Assembly: GCF_002742265.1 (NCBI RefSeq)
Contig: NZ_MDGL01000160.1
Coordinates: forward strand, 1 to 64,000
Length of the DNA stretch: 64,000 bases
Reading direction: 5' to 3'
DNA from: Maribacter sp. 4G9
GTDB lineage: Bacteria > Bacteroidota > Bacteroidia > Flavobacteriales > Flavobacteriaceae
Shown here: piece by piece, positions 47,168 to 58,100 of the stretch
How the letters are laid out: each line of letters begins with the position of its first letter
Numbering within the stretch: the stretch's first letter is position 1
The notes under the pieces: model-generated
Seen by the model: the letters and a program-made list of their open reading frames with translations, nothing else
Databases searched by the model: none
What the model was told of the DNA's origin: nothing
Position numbers and translations under genes: made by a program

Positions 47168-48901
47168 TTATGCTTCAGATGGCGGTTTGCTCAACATTCT
47201 GTCAAAAGCTTCAAATACTATGGACGTAATTATTACCAAAGCTGCACCAATAAAGTTCAACCATAGATATCCCAATTTTTCTTCGCCAGAGGGATAAATA
47301 TGTATTAGGTTATAATAAATGATGCAAATAATAATTTGTGTGATTATGGCGGCAAAAAATACCGCATTGCCCTTTACAAATTTGAAGAAAAAGGCCAGAA
47401 GGAAAATTCCTAAAACATTACCATAAAAGATACTACCAATAATATTCACCAATTGTATAAGGTTATCAAAAAGATTGGCAATACAGGCGATCAATATGGC
47501 AATAACGCCCCATACAAAAGTAAATGCCTTGGAGGCTCGCACGTAATGTTTTTCTGTAAAGGAACCCTTCTTGTTCCTTTTGTATAAATCCAGGGCCGTT
47601 ATGGTTCCCAAGGCATTGAGTTCCGATGCCGTTGAGGACATGGCCGCGGATAGAATAACCGCCAATAAAAGGCCTATCAATCCTTTAGGAAGATTATTGA
47701 GAATGAAGTGGATGAACACATAATCCTTATCATTGGTTTCAATGGATTCATCGGCACGCGAGATCAGTGCTTTCGCGGCAATCCTGTTGGTACTATCCTT
47801 TTGGTTTATGCGAATAATTTGTTGTTTGGCATCCTGTACCGCTGTGTATTCCTTAATATCCAAGGCAGCTGAAAACTGGTTTTGGGCGATGCGTTTTTCC
47901 GCCTCCAAGGCAACTTGTCCTTCCTGTAGAATTTTATAATCTTCGGAGTATTCTGAATCCATCACGGCCGATGTTGCGGCTGGATTAAAATTTAAGGGTG
48001 ATGGATTATATTGATAAAAAACAAATACCATTACGCCTACCAAAAGGATAAAAAACTGCATGGGTATTTTAAAGATGGCATTGAATACCAAACCTAGCTG
48101 GCTCTCCCTGATGGATTTACCCGACAAATATCGCTGTACCTGGCTTTGATCGGTCCCAAAATAGGCCAAGGCCAAAAAGAGTCCCCCAGTAATCCCACTC
48201 CAAAAAGTATACCTGCTTTTTGTGTTCATGCTAAAATCCAGTATATCAAGCTTATTGCTGGCGCCTGCAATTTTTAAAGCTTTTGAAAAGGTAATGTCCG
48301 ATGGAAGAAATCCTAAAATAAAGAAGAATGCCACAAACATTCCTGTCATGATAATGAACATCTGCTGCTTTTGGGTAACGCTGACCGCATTGGTACCCCC
48401 AGAAACGGTATAGATAATGACCAGAGTACCAATTATGACGTTTAAAGTGCCCAAATCCCACCCCAATACCGCCGAAAGAATAATGGAGGGTGCAAAAATC
48501 GTAATACCTGCCGCAAGGCCCCGTTGTAACAAAAATAAAATTGCCGCTAGGGAACGGGTTTTTAAATCGAATCTACCCTCCAAAAACTCATAGGCAGTAT
48601 ACACCTTCATTCTATGGTAAATAGGCACAAAGACCAAGCAAATAATAATCATGGCAAGGGGAAGGCCAAAATAAAACTGAACGAAGCCCATTCCGTCATG
48701 AAAGGCTTGACCGGGAGTGGATAGGAAGGTTATGGCACTTGCCTGTGTGGCCATTACGGAAAGACCTATGGTCCACCATTGGGCCTCATTACCCCCTTTT
48801 ACATAGTCATCGACATTTGCGCTACCCTTGGTTTTCCATACCCCGTACGACACAATGAATAATAGGGTTCCACAAAGAATTGTCCAGTCTAGTGCTCCCA
48901 T
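47168..48901 (-). CDS. sodium/solute symporter, SSS family (sugar type)
   Basis: 577 residues with about 13 membrane spans. WWTIGLSVMATQASAITFLSTPGQAFHDGMGFVQFYFGLPLAM and ALAYFGTDQSQVQRYLSG are SSS-family blocks (SGLT-like sugar group). A polar insertion at about 310-385 separates two membrane halves. Neighbour galK suggests galactose. Upstream by one base lies a 37-residue membrane peptide that may be a subunit. Confidence 0.92.
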   Translation of the reverse strand: MGALDWTILCGTLLFIVSYGVWKTKGSANVDDYVKGGNEAQWWTIGLSVMATQASAITFLSTPGQAFHDGMGFVQFYFGLPLAMIIICLVFVPIYHRMKVYTAYEFLEGRFDLKTRSLAAILFLLQRGLAAGITIFAPSIILSAVLGWDLGTLNVIIGTLVIIYTVSGGTNAVSVTQKQQMFIIMTGMFVAFFFILGFLPSDITFSKALKIAGASNKLDILDFSMNTKSRYTFWSGITGGLFLALAYFGTDQSQVQRYLSGKSIRESQLGLVFNAIFKIPMQFFILLVGVMVFVFYQYNPSPLNFNPAATSAVMDSEYSEDYKILQEGQVALEAEKRIAQNQFSAALDIKEYTAVQDAKQQIIRINQKDSTNRIAAKALISRADESIETNDKDYVFIHFILNNLPKGLIGLLLAVILSAAMSSTASELNALGTITALDLYKRNKKGSFTEKHYVRASKAFTFVWGVIAILIACIANLFDNLIQLVNIIGSIFYGNVLGIFLLAFFFKFVKGNAVFFAAIITQIIICIIYYNLIHIYPSGEEKLGYLWLNFIGAALVIITSIVFEAFDRMLSKPPSEA

Positions 48902-48902
48902 T

Positions 48903-49016
48903 CTAATTGTATGAAGTCATTATGAGGTAAAAAACAAGAATATAGATGAGATTTAAAATTAGAACCAACGAATACTCGCGCTTCCAGCTTTTATGGTCGT
49001 CTTTGTCCTGGCTCAT
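48903..49016 (-). CDS. 37-residue membrane peptide between PIG-L and symporter
   Basis: The ATG at 49016 overlaps the stop of the PIG-L gene (ATGA) and TAG lies at 48903-48905, one base before the symporter start codon. The sequence MSQDKDDHKSWKREYSLVLI continues into a hydrophobic span (LNLIYILVFYLIM) of about 18 residues. The exact fit between coupled genes supports it. It may be a small subunit of the symporter. Confidence 0.7.
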   Translation of the reverse strand: MSQDKDDHKSWKREYSLVLILNLIYILVFYLIMTSYN

Positions 49017-51544
49017 CCTTTGATCTGTTTCTTTTTTGACAAGTTATCCTTCCCAACGGATAGCATGTTTGAAAATAATTTATAGGCCCCGGGAACACCT
49101 GCCGGAAGTTCCCTAAAAAAGCTTAATCCAGTGTAAATATAGTGACCTTCTCCATAAGGAGCTATCAATAGGCTTCCTTTTGTGGCTTTCTCGCCTTCAT
49201 CCTTCATTTCCAGGATGGGGGTAAATTCCTTGCTCCATTTATCGGGAAAGTATAGCCCACGTTCCTGAACCCAACCCTTGAAATCTTCTGTCGTGATTTT
49301 ATTAGGGTAATTAACCAAATCATGGTCTTCCGCGATAATTTTTACCTCAGAATTTTCATTGGTAACACGATCCCTTGAAATTTGAAGTTCATAGGGCGCA
49401 ATGTTTTCAAATTGGTCTGCCCATCTACCTGCGGTGTTATACTGAACGATTAAGGTACCACCGTTTTTTGCATAGTCAAGGATATGCCTTTGTTTGAAGC
49501 TCAGTTCATTGACTACGTTATAGGCGCGAATACCAAGAACCACGGCATCATATTTATCCAAAGAATTTTCCGTGATTTCTTCCGGATACACCGTATGGAC
49601 TGCAAACCCAATTTGTTCCAAACTGGTGGGGACATCATCACCTGCCCCCATAATATATCCAATATTCTGTCCGGCGTTTTGGATATCCAACCGAACAACT
49701 TTGGCCTCAGATGGCATCAATACGGTCTGTGTTGGAATATGGTCATAGGCAATGGTTACCAATTCTTTTGGGATTTCCTCACCATCCACTTCCACTATAG
49801 AGGTCATGTAGGCTTCGTCTTCCGAAGCTGGAGGTGATAACGTAAAAAAGAGCGTCTGCTCGTCCCCCTTCTTTTCAATATTGAAAGCCTGTGCCGGGGT
49901 ATCAAGAATCCATTCCTGGCCGATCCTTAGTCTTACCATTCCTTTTACATTGTCCTTATGCGCCTTTACGGTCACCGGTATTTGCTTGGCAGTACCATCA
50001 GAGAAAATAATGACCTTGTCCTTTAGCATGGAAGTGGCCTTGGGTACAATTTCAAATGGCTGATAGATTTCCCCTTTGTCAGGTCGTCCATATTTGTACA
50101 ATACATCTTTTGTAATGGGGATCTTGACACCATCAAAGCTCAAATGAAAGGTTGCGGTAAATGCCCTTGGACTTTCAGGTTTACCGATTAATTCCATATC
50201 CGTTACTTTGTACGTACCCAAGGTTCCTTTTTCCATCAACCAATATGGACCGGTATAGTTGGTGGATTCTTGAATGTTGAACTTAAGCTCCTTTTGAAAC
50301 AACTTGTTGTCCTTCAGGTTTATGGGTTCATTTAATAGAATAGCATCATTTATGAATACAGATTCCAGCATGATTTTTTTGTTGCTCCTATTTACCGCTT
50401 CCAAATTTAGGGAAATGGGTGCTCCTGGATTGGAATATCCCTGAGATGTAAAGGCTTCAAGATGCAATCCGCCAACCTCTTCGATAATGGCCCTAAGCTC
50501 TTTGGATTTAAGCTCCTTCCAGTGGTCGTCGGCAATTTTTTGCAGCAGTTGATAGGCTTCCACCAAATCGGACAAATGAACGGAAGGGTCCTTAAAATTA
50601 AATTCGGCTTCCACTTTGTCAAGGATAGTGCCTATTTCCTTTCCCCCCGCAACCCTTGTCCATGTTGTATTGATACCCTCGAACAAGTTGGAGTTGTTTT
50701 GTGGCATATCACCTTTCAAAAGCTCCAGATATTCCTCTTCTGAACCACGTGAACTTAATCTTCCAAAGCCTTGGCAAAGGTGCTGGCTACTGGCTAAAGC
50801 CGCAATTTCATTATTGGACAATCCCAACATGGGGTAGTAGGTACCAATGTCAACGTTTAATAATTTGGATTTGTCCGCTTGTTCAAATTTTTCCATACTT
50901 CCATAAAACCACCAAGAAGTATTGAAAAACAAACGTTTTGGTTGCCATGTATCGGTATTTTCTAGTCGGTTTGGAAATGCATTAGGGTCATTGGCCAAAT
51001 CAAAGGCTTCCATACTTAGCATGGCTGAGGCAGTATGATGACCGTGGGTAGTACCCGGACTTCTATGGTCGAATCGATTGACAATTACATCGGGCTTAAA
51101 TTTACGGATGGCAGTTACTACATCGCCCAATATCATCTCCTTGTCCCAAATCTCCAAAGTCTCTTTGGGATTTTTTGAATATCCAAAATCAACGGCCCTA
51201 GTGAACAGTTGCTCGCCACCGTCCACTCTTCTGGCGGCCAATAATTCCTGTGTTCGCAGTACGCCCAACAATTCCCTTAGTTCAGGTCCTATTAAATTCT
51301 GTCCGCCGTCACCCCTGGTCAAGGAAAGGTATCCTGTCCTTGCGTGAACATGGTTGGAGAGGTAGGAGATGAGCCTTGTATTTTCATCATCTGGGTGTGC
51401 CGCAATGTATAATGCCGTACCTAAAAAATTCAGTTTTTGAATCTCATGGAATATGTCGGACGGGGAATGATTTTTTGGTGTTTGTGCGAAGAATGGAGTT
51501 ACTAGGAAAATGCACGTTATAAAAAATATGGAAATACGGCGCAT
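49013..51544 (-). CDS. PIG-L-type deacetylase with long C-terminal extension
   Basis: 843 residues with a signal peptide (RRISIFFITCIFLVTPFFAQ). The PIG-L domain shows IAAHPDDENTRLI and the later THGHHTASAM, zinc-site residues of GlcNAc-type deacetylases. About 600 more residues follow, including beta-sandwich-like parts and a glutamine-amidotransferase-like region near 620-760 (AVVLGIRAYNV, GGTLIVQYNTAGRW). Exported, likely sugar deacetylation. First gene of the symporter/galK unit, TATCTTTG box 24 bases upstream. Confidence 0.85.
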   Translation of the reverse strand: MRRISIFFITCIFLVTPFFAQTPKNHSPSDIFHEIQKLNFLGTALYIAAHPDDENTRLISYLSNHVHARTGYLSLTRGDGGQNLIGPELRELLGVLRTQELLAARRVDGGEQLFTRAVDFGYSKNPKETLEIWDKEMILGDVVTAIRKFKPDVIVNRFDHRSPGTTHGHHTASAMLSMEAFDLANDPNAFPNRLENTDTWQPKRLFFNTSWWFYGSMEKFEQADKSKLLNVDIGTYYPMLGLSNNEIAALASSQHLCQGFGRLSSRGSEEEYLELLKGDMPQNNSNLFEGINTTWTRVAGGKEIGTILDKVEAEFNFKDPSVHLSDLVEAYQLLQKIADDHWKELKSKELRAIIEEVGGLHLEAFTSQGYSNPGAPISLNLEAVNRSNKKIMLESVFINDAILLNEPINLKDNKLFQKELKFNIQESTNYTGPYWLMEKGTLGTYKVTDMELIGKPESPRAFTATFHLSFDGVKIPITKDVLYKYGRPDKGEIYQPFEIVPKATSMLKDKVIIFSDGTAKQIPVTVKAHKDNVKGMVRLRIGQEWILDTPAQAFNIEKKGDEQTLFFTLSPPASEDEAYMTSIVEVDGEEIPKELVTIAYDHIPTQTVLMPSEAKVVRLDIQNAGQNIGYIMGAGDDVPTSLEQIGFAVHTVYPEEITENSLDKYDAVVLGIRAYNVVNELSFKQRHILDYAKNGGTLIVQYNTAGRWADQFENIAPYELQISRDRVTNENSEVKIIAEDHDLVNYPNKITTEDFKGWVQERGLYFPDKWSKEFTPILEMKDEGEKATKGSLLIAPYGEGHYIYTGLSFFRELPAGVPGAYKLFSNMLSVGKDNLSKKKQIKG

Positions 51545-51567
51545 GAAATTGGTTTTTGGTCTAATTT

Positions 51568-51575
51568 CAAAGATA
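51568..51575 (-). promoter_or_regulatory. -7 box before PIG-L gene
   Basis: Minus strand TATCTTTG, 23 bases before the ATG at 51544; no -33 element recognised. Confidence 0.4.
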
Positions 51576-51629
51576 AAAAGATTGCATCCCTAAGACTTGA
51601 TTTTACGACTTCTTTAACAGACTGCCCCA

Positions 51630-52187
51630 TCATTTATCCGTATCGACCTCCTCGCTTTTATAAGTCGATATCAATACCACACCTTTTTGTAGAATCAGGT
51701 TATTGGGATAGGTGATTATTTCACCATTGGCCCTTCTCAAGTGAAGATGGAAGGGTTTGATGTCCTCGATGACGAAAACCTCCCGCTCCGGGTTATCCGA
51801 ATCCAGGATTTCCTTGTCCAAAATCCGTATGGTATTCCCTATTTTAAATGGAAAGGAAAAGAAGATGATGACCCCTGCAGTAATATTGCTCAAAATGGAC
51901 CATTGGGCAAATAAGGCTACCCCAATTACGGCAAAAACCGAAGAAAGGAGAACGCCTAGATCCCTATAGTTTACGCCCCAAATAAAAGTAAAGGAAATAA
52001 TGGCCATCATAATAAGAACAATATTGATGTATTTGATGATCAAATTGATTCGCACAGGGTTGAAATCACTCAGTTTGCCCACCTTTTTCACAATAGATGT
52101 GAATACGATTTTTAAAATGATGATTAAAACAAAAAGGATAACACTGAAAAAGAGACTGTTCTTATTATATGCAAGAAAACTTTCCAT
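51630..52187 (-). CDS. MscS-like mechanosensitive channel, small form
   Basis: 185 residues. Three N-terminal spans, then the pore-lining line VIGVALFAQWSILSNITAGVIIFFSFPFKIGNTIRI, the MscS TM3 with its Gly/Ala pattern, and the first beta domain (EDIKPFHLHLRRANGEIITYPNNLILQKGV). The usual C-terminal alpha/beta domain is absent, a short form known from Bacteroidota. Releases ions on osmotic stress. Its start is four bases from the stop of the following lipoprotein gene. Confidence 0.9.
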   Translation of the reverse strand: MESFLAYNKNSLFFSVILFVLIIILKIVFTSIVKKVGKLSDFNPVRINLIIKYINIVLIMMAIISFTFIWGVNYRDLGVLLSSVFAVIGVALFAQWSILSNITAGVIIFFSFPFKIGNTIRILDKEILDSDNPEREVFVIEDIKPFHLHLRRANGEIITYPNNLILQKGVVLISTYKSEEVDTDK

Positions 52188-52191
52188 AAAA

Positions 52192-53142
52192 TTAGAGACC
52201 TAAACTATCGCGCAAATATATATCCTTATTGGCATTCTGTTGCCAATAGGGGGTATTTATCGACTTGATTTTTCTTGCCGTTGACTTAAGGGCCTGGGCA
52301 TCCGGGCCAAACCCACTTTTCATAGTTTCCGTCCATCCTTCTATACTATAAGGAAAGGAATTTTGAAAGGTAATGGAAAGGGTTCTTTCCAGTTCTGGAT
52401 ACTTGATTTCATAGGTGTAAAGGCCTTCAGAATTGGTCAGCGTTGCTTCCGCATCATACGCTTTAAGTTCCTTGTGGCGTAGCCTAATAAATTCCAAAGA
52501 AGGCACAATTTGGAGTTTCCCTTGGGGCAGATTTTCCGGACTGATTTTTAGCTTGTTCCAAAGTTCATTTTCCAAAATTGTTTTTTTAAGGTTGAATTCT
52601 TGGTCGCCCTCCGATTCAAAATACGAATGTGAGGTTACCTGAAACTCTTCCTTATTGTTAATTTGGGCATATACATGACCACACCATTCCTGGGCTGAAA
52701 AGGTAACCTTTAGCGCGTGCTGGTTGTCATAAACGGGATAGAAGCTACTGGTCATAATGGAGTAGGGGTAGATACCGGTAAGGTACTTCTTGCTGGCATT
52801 CAATTTTAAAACGGGGACATTGTTTGGCGAAGGATTGTCAGCTTTTATTTGCTTGTCTTTTTCAAAAGGTTCCGTAACATAGATCATGACCGCTTTTCCC
52901 GTACGTAATTCACCATAACGGGCCTGCTCCAATTCATAGGAAGTGATTTCGGCCGTTCCAGAATACCAATACTCCTTAAATTCTTGAGGTAGTTTTTTTC
53001 GAGGGGTTTCAGGCTCCTTTTGAATGGATGCGATTTCTTCTTTGTTCTTGGCGGATTCTTTGGAATTGCATGACTGAAATACCGTACATGCGGCAGCGAA
53101 AAGAATAACCGATACTTCTAGGGTCAACCATTTTTTAAACAT
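52192..53142 (-). CDS. hypothetical lipoprotein
   Basis: 316 residues with lipobox CTVFQSCNSK near residues 19-27 and a short charged linker, so anchored on a membrane. The body is beta-rich with conserved-looking aromatic stretches (EYWYSGTAEITSYELEQARYGELR, FYPVYDNQHALKVTFSAQEWCGHVYAQ). Similar proteins sit next to maf in Flavobacteria and sometimes carry the maf name by mistake; no Maf motif is present. Function unknown. Confidence 0.78.
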   Translation of the reverse strand: MFKKWLTLEVSVILFAAACTVFQSCNSKESAKNKEEIASIQKEPETPRKKLPQEFKEYWYSGTAEITSYELEQARYGELRTGKAVMIYVTEPFEKDKQIKADNPSPNNVPVLKLNASKKYLTGIYPYSIMTSSFYPVYDNQHALKVTFSAQEWCGHVYAQINNKEEFQVTSHSYFESEGDQEFNLKKTILENELWNKLKISPENLPQGKLQIVPSLEFIRLRHKELKAYDAEATLTNSEGLYTYEIKYPELERTLSITFQNSFPYSIEGWTETMKSGFGPDAQALKSTARKIKSINTPYWQQNANKDIYLRDSLGL

Positions 53143-53177
53143 AGCAAGTTCTTTTGACTAAAATTAATCAAAATCCA

Positions 53178-53771
53178 CTAGCCAACCATGTCCAAAAGTG
53201 TTTCATAGACCAATTGGGTAGGTAAGCCCACTACATTGGTGTAGGATCCTTGGATTTCGACGATGCCAATAAGGCCGATCCATTCTTGGATGCCATAGGC
53301 ACCGGCCTTATCATAGGGGGCAAAATGCGTGATGTAATAATCGATTTCAGCATCGGTCAAGTTCTTGAACTTTACCTTGGTAATGCTATTTTTAATTATT
53401 TGTCGGCCGATGGTGCTAAAACAAACCGATGTAATGACTTCATGCCAATCCCCCGATAGCTTCGATATCATTTCATGTGCTTCCCTTGCATTGGCCGCTT
53501 TGGCCAACGAGGTATCGTTATGCCATACTACGGTATCGGAAGTTATCAAAATTTCCTTTGGATTCAGTGTACCATGAAAGGGGGATGCCTTTAATTTTGA
53601 AAGATAGTCGGATATTTCGGCACCCCTAAGGTGCTTGGGGTAGACTTCCTCCACAGGTTTCAGTCGAATTTCAAAAGGCAGGCCCAGCTCCTCGAAGAAT
53701 TGTTTTCTTCTGGGAGATCCTGAGGCCAATATCAATGTATGGTCTTTGAGTTTTTCAAGTAGCATTTTCAA
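53178..53771 (-). CDS. maf: Maf-like nucleoside triphosphate pyrophosphatase
   Basis: 197 residues. LILASGSPRRKQFFEELGLPFEIR at the start is the Maf signature; SDTVVWHNDTSLAKAANAREAHEMISKLSG and the late DKAGAYGIQEWIGLIG follow. Removes modified or canonical nucleotides such as dTTP or UTP. Its start overlaps the end of the KdsC-like gene by four bases. Confidence 0.95.
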   Translation of the reverse strand: MKMLLEKLKDHTLILASGSPRRKQFFEELGLPFEIRLKPVEEVYPKHLRGAEISDYLSKLKASPFHGTLNPKEILITSDTVVWHNDTSLAKAANAREAHEMISKLSGDWHEVITSVCFSTIGRQIIKNSITKVKFKNLTDAEIDYYITHFAPYDKAGAYGIQEWIGLIGIVEIQGSYTNVVGLPTQLVYETLLDMVG

Positions 53772-54295
53772 TCGTTGGCGGCGCTAAAATTTTCCATCCA
53801 GTCCCCACGGACCTTTAATACCTGTTCAATAACGTCCCTGGCACAACCGTGACCACCATTGATATGGGAAATATAATCACATATGGCCCTAACTTCGGGT
53901 ACGGCATTTTGTGGGCACGAAGCGACACCTACCCTCTTCATTGGAGGAATGTCCGGAATGTCATCGCCCATGTAAAGTACATTTTTTGGGTCGATGCCAT
54001 AGATGTCCAGATACTCTTCCAGCGCATCTATCTTATGATGGGAACCCATGTAAAAATCGGTAATCCCCAAACCCTGTAAGCGTTTTTTGACGCCCTCGTT
54101 GGTACCTCCCGTAATTATGCAAATAGTATAACCCTTGTCGATGGCAACTTTTAAGGCGTACCCATCCTTCACGCTCATTTTTCGCAGCATTTCCCCATCC
54201 GTAGTTACTAGAACGCTACCGTCAGTTAAAACTCCGTCAACATCAAAAATGAATGTGGTAATATCCTTTAAATATTCCTTATAGCTTTTCTTCAT
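53768..54295 (-). CDS. HAD phosphatase, KdsC-like
   Basis: 175 residues. TFIFDVDGVLTDGSV gives the HAD motif I (D-x-D), IITGG motif II, Lys in the middle and MGDDIPDIPPMKRVGVASCPQNA motif IV. The size and motifs are those of 3-deoxy-D-manno-octulosonate 8-phosphate phosphatase, in Bacteroidota often a sialic-acid or KDO relative. Overlaps both neighbours, so the three form an operon. Confidence 0.9.
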   Translation of the reverse strand: MKKSYKEYLKDITTFIFDVDGVLTDGSVLVTTDGEMLRKMSVKDGYALKVAIDKGYTICIITGGTNEGVKKRLQGLGITDFYMGSHHKIDALEEYLDIYGIDPKNVLYMGDDIPDIPPMKRVGVASCPQNAVPEVRAICDYISHINGGHGCARDVIEQVLKVRGDWMENFSAAND

Positions 54296-55046
54296 GTTCG
54301 TTTGCCGCTTTTATCGCATTGCTCAATAATGTATATATGGTCTTGTGTTTTTCATTCTGTAATAACCTGAGGTGTGCGTGTAAGGTCTTTAAATCGTTGC
54401 GTTTGGCCGGACCCGTTTGGGCCTCTTGGGGCGACATGCTCTCAATCTTGGCCGCGGTTTCTTCGATCAAGGGATACAACATTGAAAAATTCAATTGATG
54501 TTCCCCGCAAATTTCACTTCCGATCGTATACATATAATTTGTAAAGTTATTTACAAAAACAGCCGCCAAATGCAGGATTTTTCTTTTTTCGGAATCTATG
54601 AAATGAACGTTGGCACTTATTTTTTCCGCTAGGGTCCCTAAAAGTTGCTTGTTTTCATCATCATTTGCTTCCAGGCATAGGGGAATCGATTTAAAATCCA
54701 GGATTTTCCCTGCCGTAAACGTCTGTAGGGGATAGAATACGCCTCTTTTTGTATGATTGGACAGAACATCTAAAGCAACACTGCCCGAAGTATGTACCAC
54801 CAATCCGTTTACATTCAATTTATTGGACACCTCGCCTATGGCATCATCCTTTACGGCTATTATGTATACGTCAGCTTGGGGCAAGTTTGTCCAATCCGTG
54901 GAAACTCTATGTTTATCCTCAAGAGTTTGCAAGGATGCATCCGTTCGTCCTATGATGCCAACAAGATCTATTTCGGGAATGCCATGAAAGGATTCGGCTA
55001 AATTTTGGGCCACATTGCCCGTACCTAAAATGACAATAGAAATCAT
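54279..55046 (-). CDS. DUF2520 Rossmann-fold protein
   Basis: 255 residues from ATG 55046; the open frame reaches 55124 but the Rossmann start MISIVILGTGNVAQNLAESF fixes the ATG. The NAD(P)-type GTGNVA loop, ADVYIIAVKDDAI and, in the C-terminal helical part, the DUF2520 line HLAAVFVNNFTNYMYTIG. Resembles pyrroline-5-carboxylate reductase-like/ketopantoate reductase-like oxidoreductases. Overlaps the KdsC-like gene by 17 bases. Confidence 0.9.
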   Translation of the reverse strand: MISIVILGTGNVAQNLAESFHGIPEIDLVGIIGRTDASLQTLEDKHRVSTDWTNLPQADVYIIAVKDDAIGEVSNKLNVNGLVVHTSGSVALDVLSNHTKRGVFYPLQTFTAGKILDFKSIPLCLEANDDENKQLLGTLAEKISANVHFIDSEKRKILHLAAVFVNNFTNYMYTIGSEICGEHQLNFSMLYPLIEETAAKIESMSPQEAQTGPAKRNDLKTLHAHLRLLQNEKHKTIYTLLSNAIKAANEHEEKL

Positions 55047-55149
55047 TTGACGAAAATACGAAGAATTGCTTGGAGGATTCCTGGATAAAATTAACATTTC
55101 CCTTACACTATTATCGATTTGCATTCTTTAATTTAAGTGTAAAAGGACG

Positions 55150-55157
55150 TATTTTTG
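55150..55157 (+). promoter_or_regulatory. -7 box before ccsBA
   Basis: TATTTTTG, exact -7 consensus, 26 bases before the ATG at 55184. The nearest upstream TTG is 28 bases off, too far for a regular -33 element. Confidence 0.4.
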
Positions 55158-55183
55158 CAAGCTGATAACCATTTTCTTTCTAC

Positions 55184-58100
55184 ATGACAGATCTGTTAAG
55201 GAAAATTTTCTTTTCCACCCGTTTAATGTCCATATTGTTTATTGTATTTGCCGTAGCTATGGCGTTTGGTACGTTCATCGAAAGTTGGTATAGTACGGAA
55301 ACTGCCCGAATCTGGATATACAACGCCACGTGGTTCGAGGTCATCATGGTCTTTTTTGTCATTAATTTCATCGGCAATATTTCAAGGTACCGACTATTAA
55401 GAAAGGAAAAGTGGCCCGTTTTGGTGCTGCATCTGTCCTGGATTCTCATCATCATAGGTGCTTTTGTGACCCGATATATAAGCTATGAGGGCATGATGCC
55501 TATTAGGGAAGGAGCCACTGAAAATGTATTTTTTTCCGATAAGACCTATTTAACGGCATTCGTGGAGGGGGACATAAATGGGGAACCACGCAGAAAAACC
55601 TTGGAGGACGATTTGATTGTAACCCCAGAAGCGATAAAATCCAACCTGCCTTGGACCGGGGATTTTAACGGTCAGGAATTTACCATTTCCTATGTGGATT
55701 TTATAGAAGGAGCCAAGGAAGGGTTGATACCAGGTACCTCCGGAAATACTTTCCTTAAAATTGTGGAAGCGGGCGATGGACAACGTCATGAACATTTTTT
55801 GGAGAACGGAAAGGTCATGAGCATCCACGGTGTTTTGTTTTCCTTGAACAATGAGACCGAAGGTGCTATCAATATTTTTACCGATGGCCCCGAATACCGC
55901 ATATCCTCTCCGTTTCAAGGAAGTTTTATGCGTATGGCGGACCAGTTTCAAGGACAATTGGTCCAGGACAGTATACAAAAATTACAATTGCGTTCGCTCT
56001 ACAATATGGCCAATATGCAATTTGTAATCCCTGATTCCTTGGTGCAGGGTACCTTTGGCATTGTTGAAATACCCGAAGCGGAAAAAATGGAATTTGACCA
56101 GGACGCCTTGGTGCTTTCGGTTTCCAGCAACGGAGAAAGTAAGGAAATAAAAGTCTTGGGCAGAAAAGGCAATACACAGTTTGGTGATAAATATTCCGTA
56201 GGAGGCTTGGACTTTGCCTTGCGATATGGTTCCAAAATCTATGAGCTGCCTTTTGCCATACAATTGAACGATTTCATTGCCGAAAAACATCCCGGCACTG
56301 AAAATGCCTATGCTTCGTTTATGAGTAAGGTGACCATTAAGGATGAGCGACCTTTTGATTATGACATATATATGAACCACGTTTTAGATCATCAGGGATA
56401 CCGATTTTTTCAAGCCAGTTTTGATCCCGATGAGAAGGGGACGGGACTATCCGTTAACCATGACTTTTGGGGTACCTGGATTACCTATGTAGGTTATTTT
56501 TTATTGTACATTGGTTTAATGGGGATTATGTTTTTTGGCAAGACCCGCTTCAAGGACTTGGCCGAATCTTTGGAAAAATTAAAGAATAAAAAGAAAAAAA
56601 TACTTACTTCCCTTGTGTTGATCATTGGACTTTCAACTACTTTGCGAGCCCAGGAACACACGGTAGATGATGGTCATGATCATACCCAGGCACCTACCCA
56701 GCAGCAAATAGATTCGCTCATTAATTCTTCCATCGTTGCAAAAGAGCATGCGGATAAATTCGGGAAATTGGTCATTCAGGATGAAGGCGGAAGGATGAAG
56801 CCGATCAATACCTTTTCCTCGGAACTTCTTAGGAAATTGAGCTTAAAGGATACGTATCTAGGGTTTAGTTCCGATCAGATTTTTCTTTCCATGATCATGA
56901 ACCCGGCTGTTTGGTACAATGCGGAATTCATTGCTTTGGACAAAAAAGCCCAAAATGATAGTATACGGAACATTATTGGTGTGCCCTTGGGTCAGAAATA
57001 TGTAAAGGCTACGGATTTTTTCAATAAAGAAGGTAATTATAAATTGGAGCCGTTCTTAAGGGAGGCAACGGCTACTAACAATCCCAACAAATTTCAACAG
57101 GATTTTAAGGATGCCAATATCCGGTTGAGCCTTTTGAATCAGGCCTTGGGCCAAGATATTGTGAAAATTTTTCCCTTGTTGAACGATGAAAACAACAAAT
57201 GGATTTCCGCCGTGGAATATCGTGGGGGGCAGATTCAGATCCAGGATTCCCTTTATGCCAATTTTGTTAAGAATGCCATGCCTTATTACTTAATGACGTT
57301 AAGCAAGGCTCAACAAACTGGGGATTATTCCGAAGCAGACCGACTTTTGGCAGCATTTAAGCAAAATCAGGTTAATAATGGTAGCGAGGTCTTGCCTACC
57401 GAACGCAAAATCAATACCGAAGTTATATATAATAAGCTCAATATTTTCAATAGACTTTATCAGTACTATGCCCTGGTAGGGGTCCTGTTCTTTTTCATCC
57501 TCATATTTCAAATCTTTAAGGATCGCTCTATTTGGAGAATCGGGATTTACTTTTTCAAGGGGATCATTTATTTGTTTTTTTTATGGCATACGGCAGGTCT
57601 GATTTTGAGGTGGTATATCTCTGGACATGCCCCGTGGAGCGATGCCTATGAAAGTATTTTGTACGTCTCTTGGGCAACTATGGGCATGGGGTTGCTGTTT
57701 GGAAGAAAAAGTGACATGACCATTGCGGCTTCCGCATTTGTAACCTCCATGTTATTATGGATTGCCCACCAAAGTTGGGTCGATCCTTCCATTGCCAATT
57801 TGGTTCCTGTATTGGATAGCTATTGGTTAATGATACACGTGGCCGTAATTGTTGGCAGCTATGGGCCTTTAACAGTGGGAATGATCTTGGGTATGGTTTC
57901 CCTGATATTGATTTTATTGACAAACAAGAAGAATAAAGAACGCATGGAAATCAATCTGAAGGAACTTACCATTATCAATGAGATTTCATTAACGGTAGGT
58001 TTGATCATGCTGACCATTGGAAACTTTTTGGGGGGACAATGGGCGAATGAAAGTTGGGGCCGCTATTGGGGATGGGATCCCAAGGAAACGTGGGCCTTGA

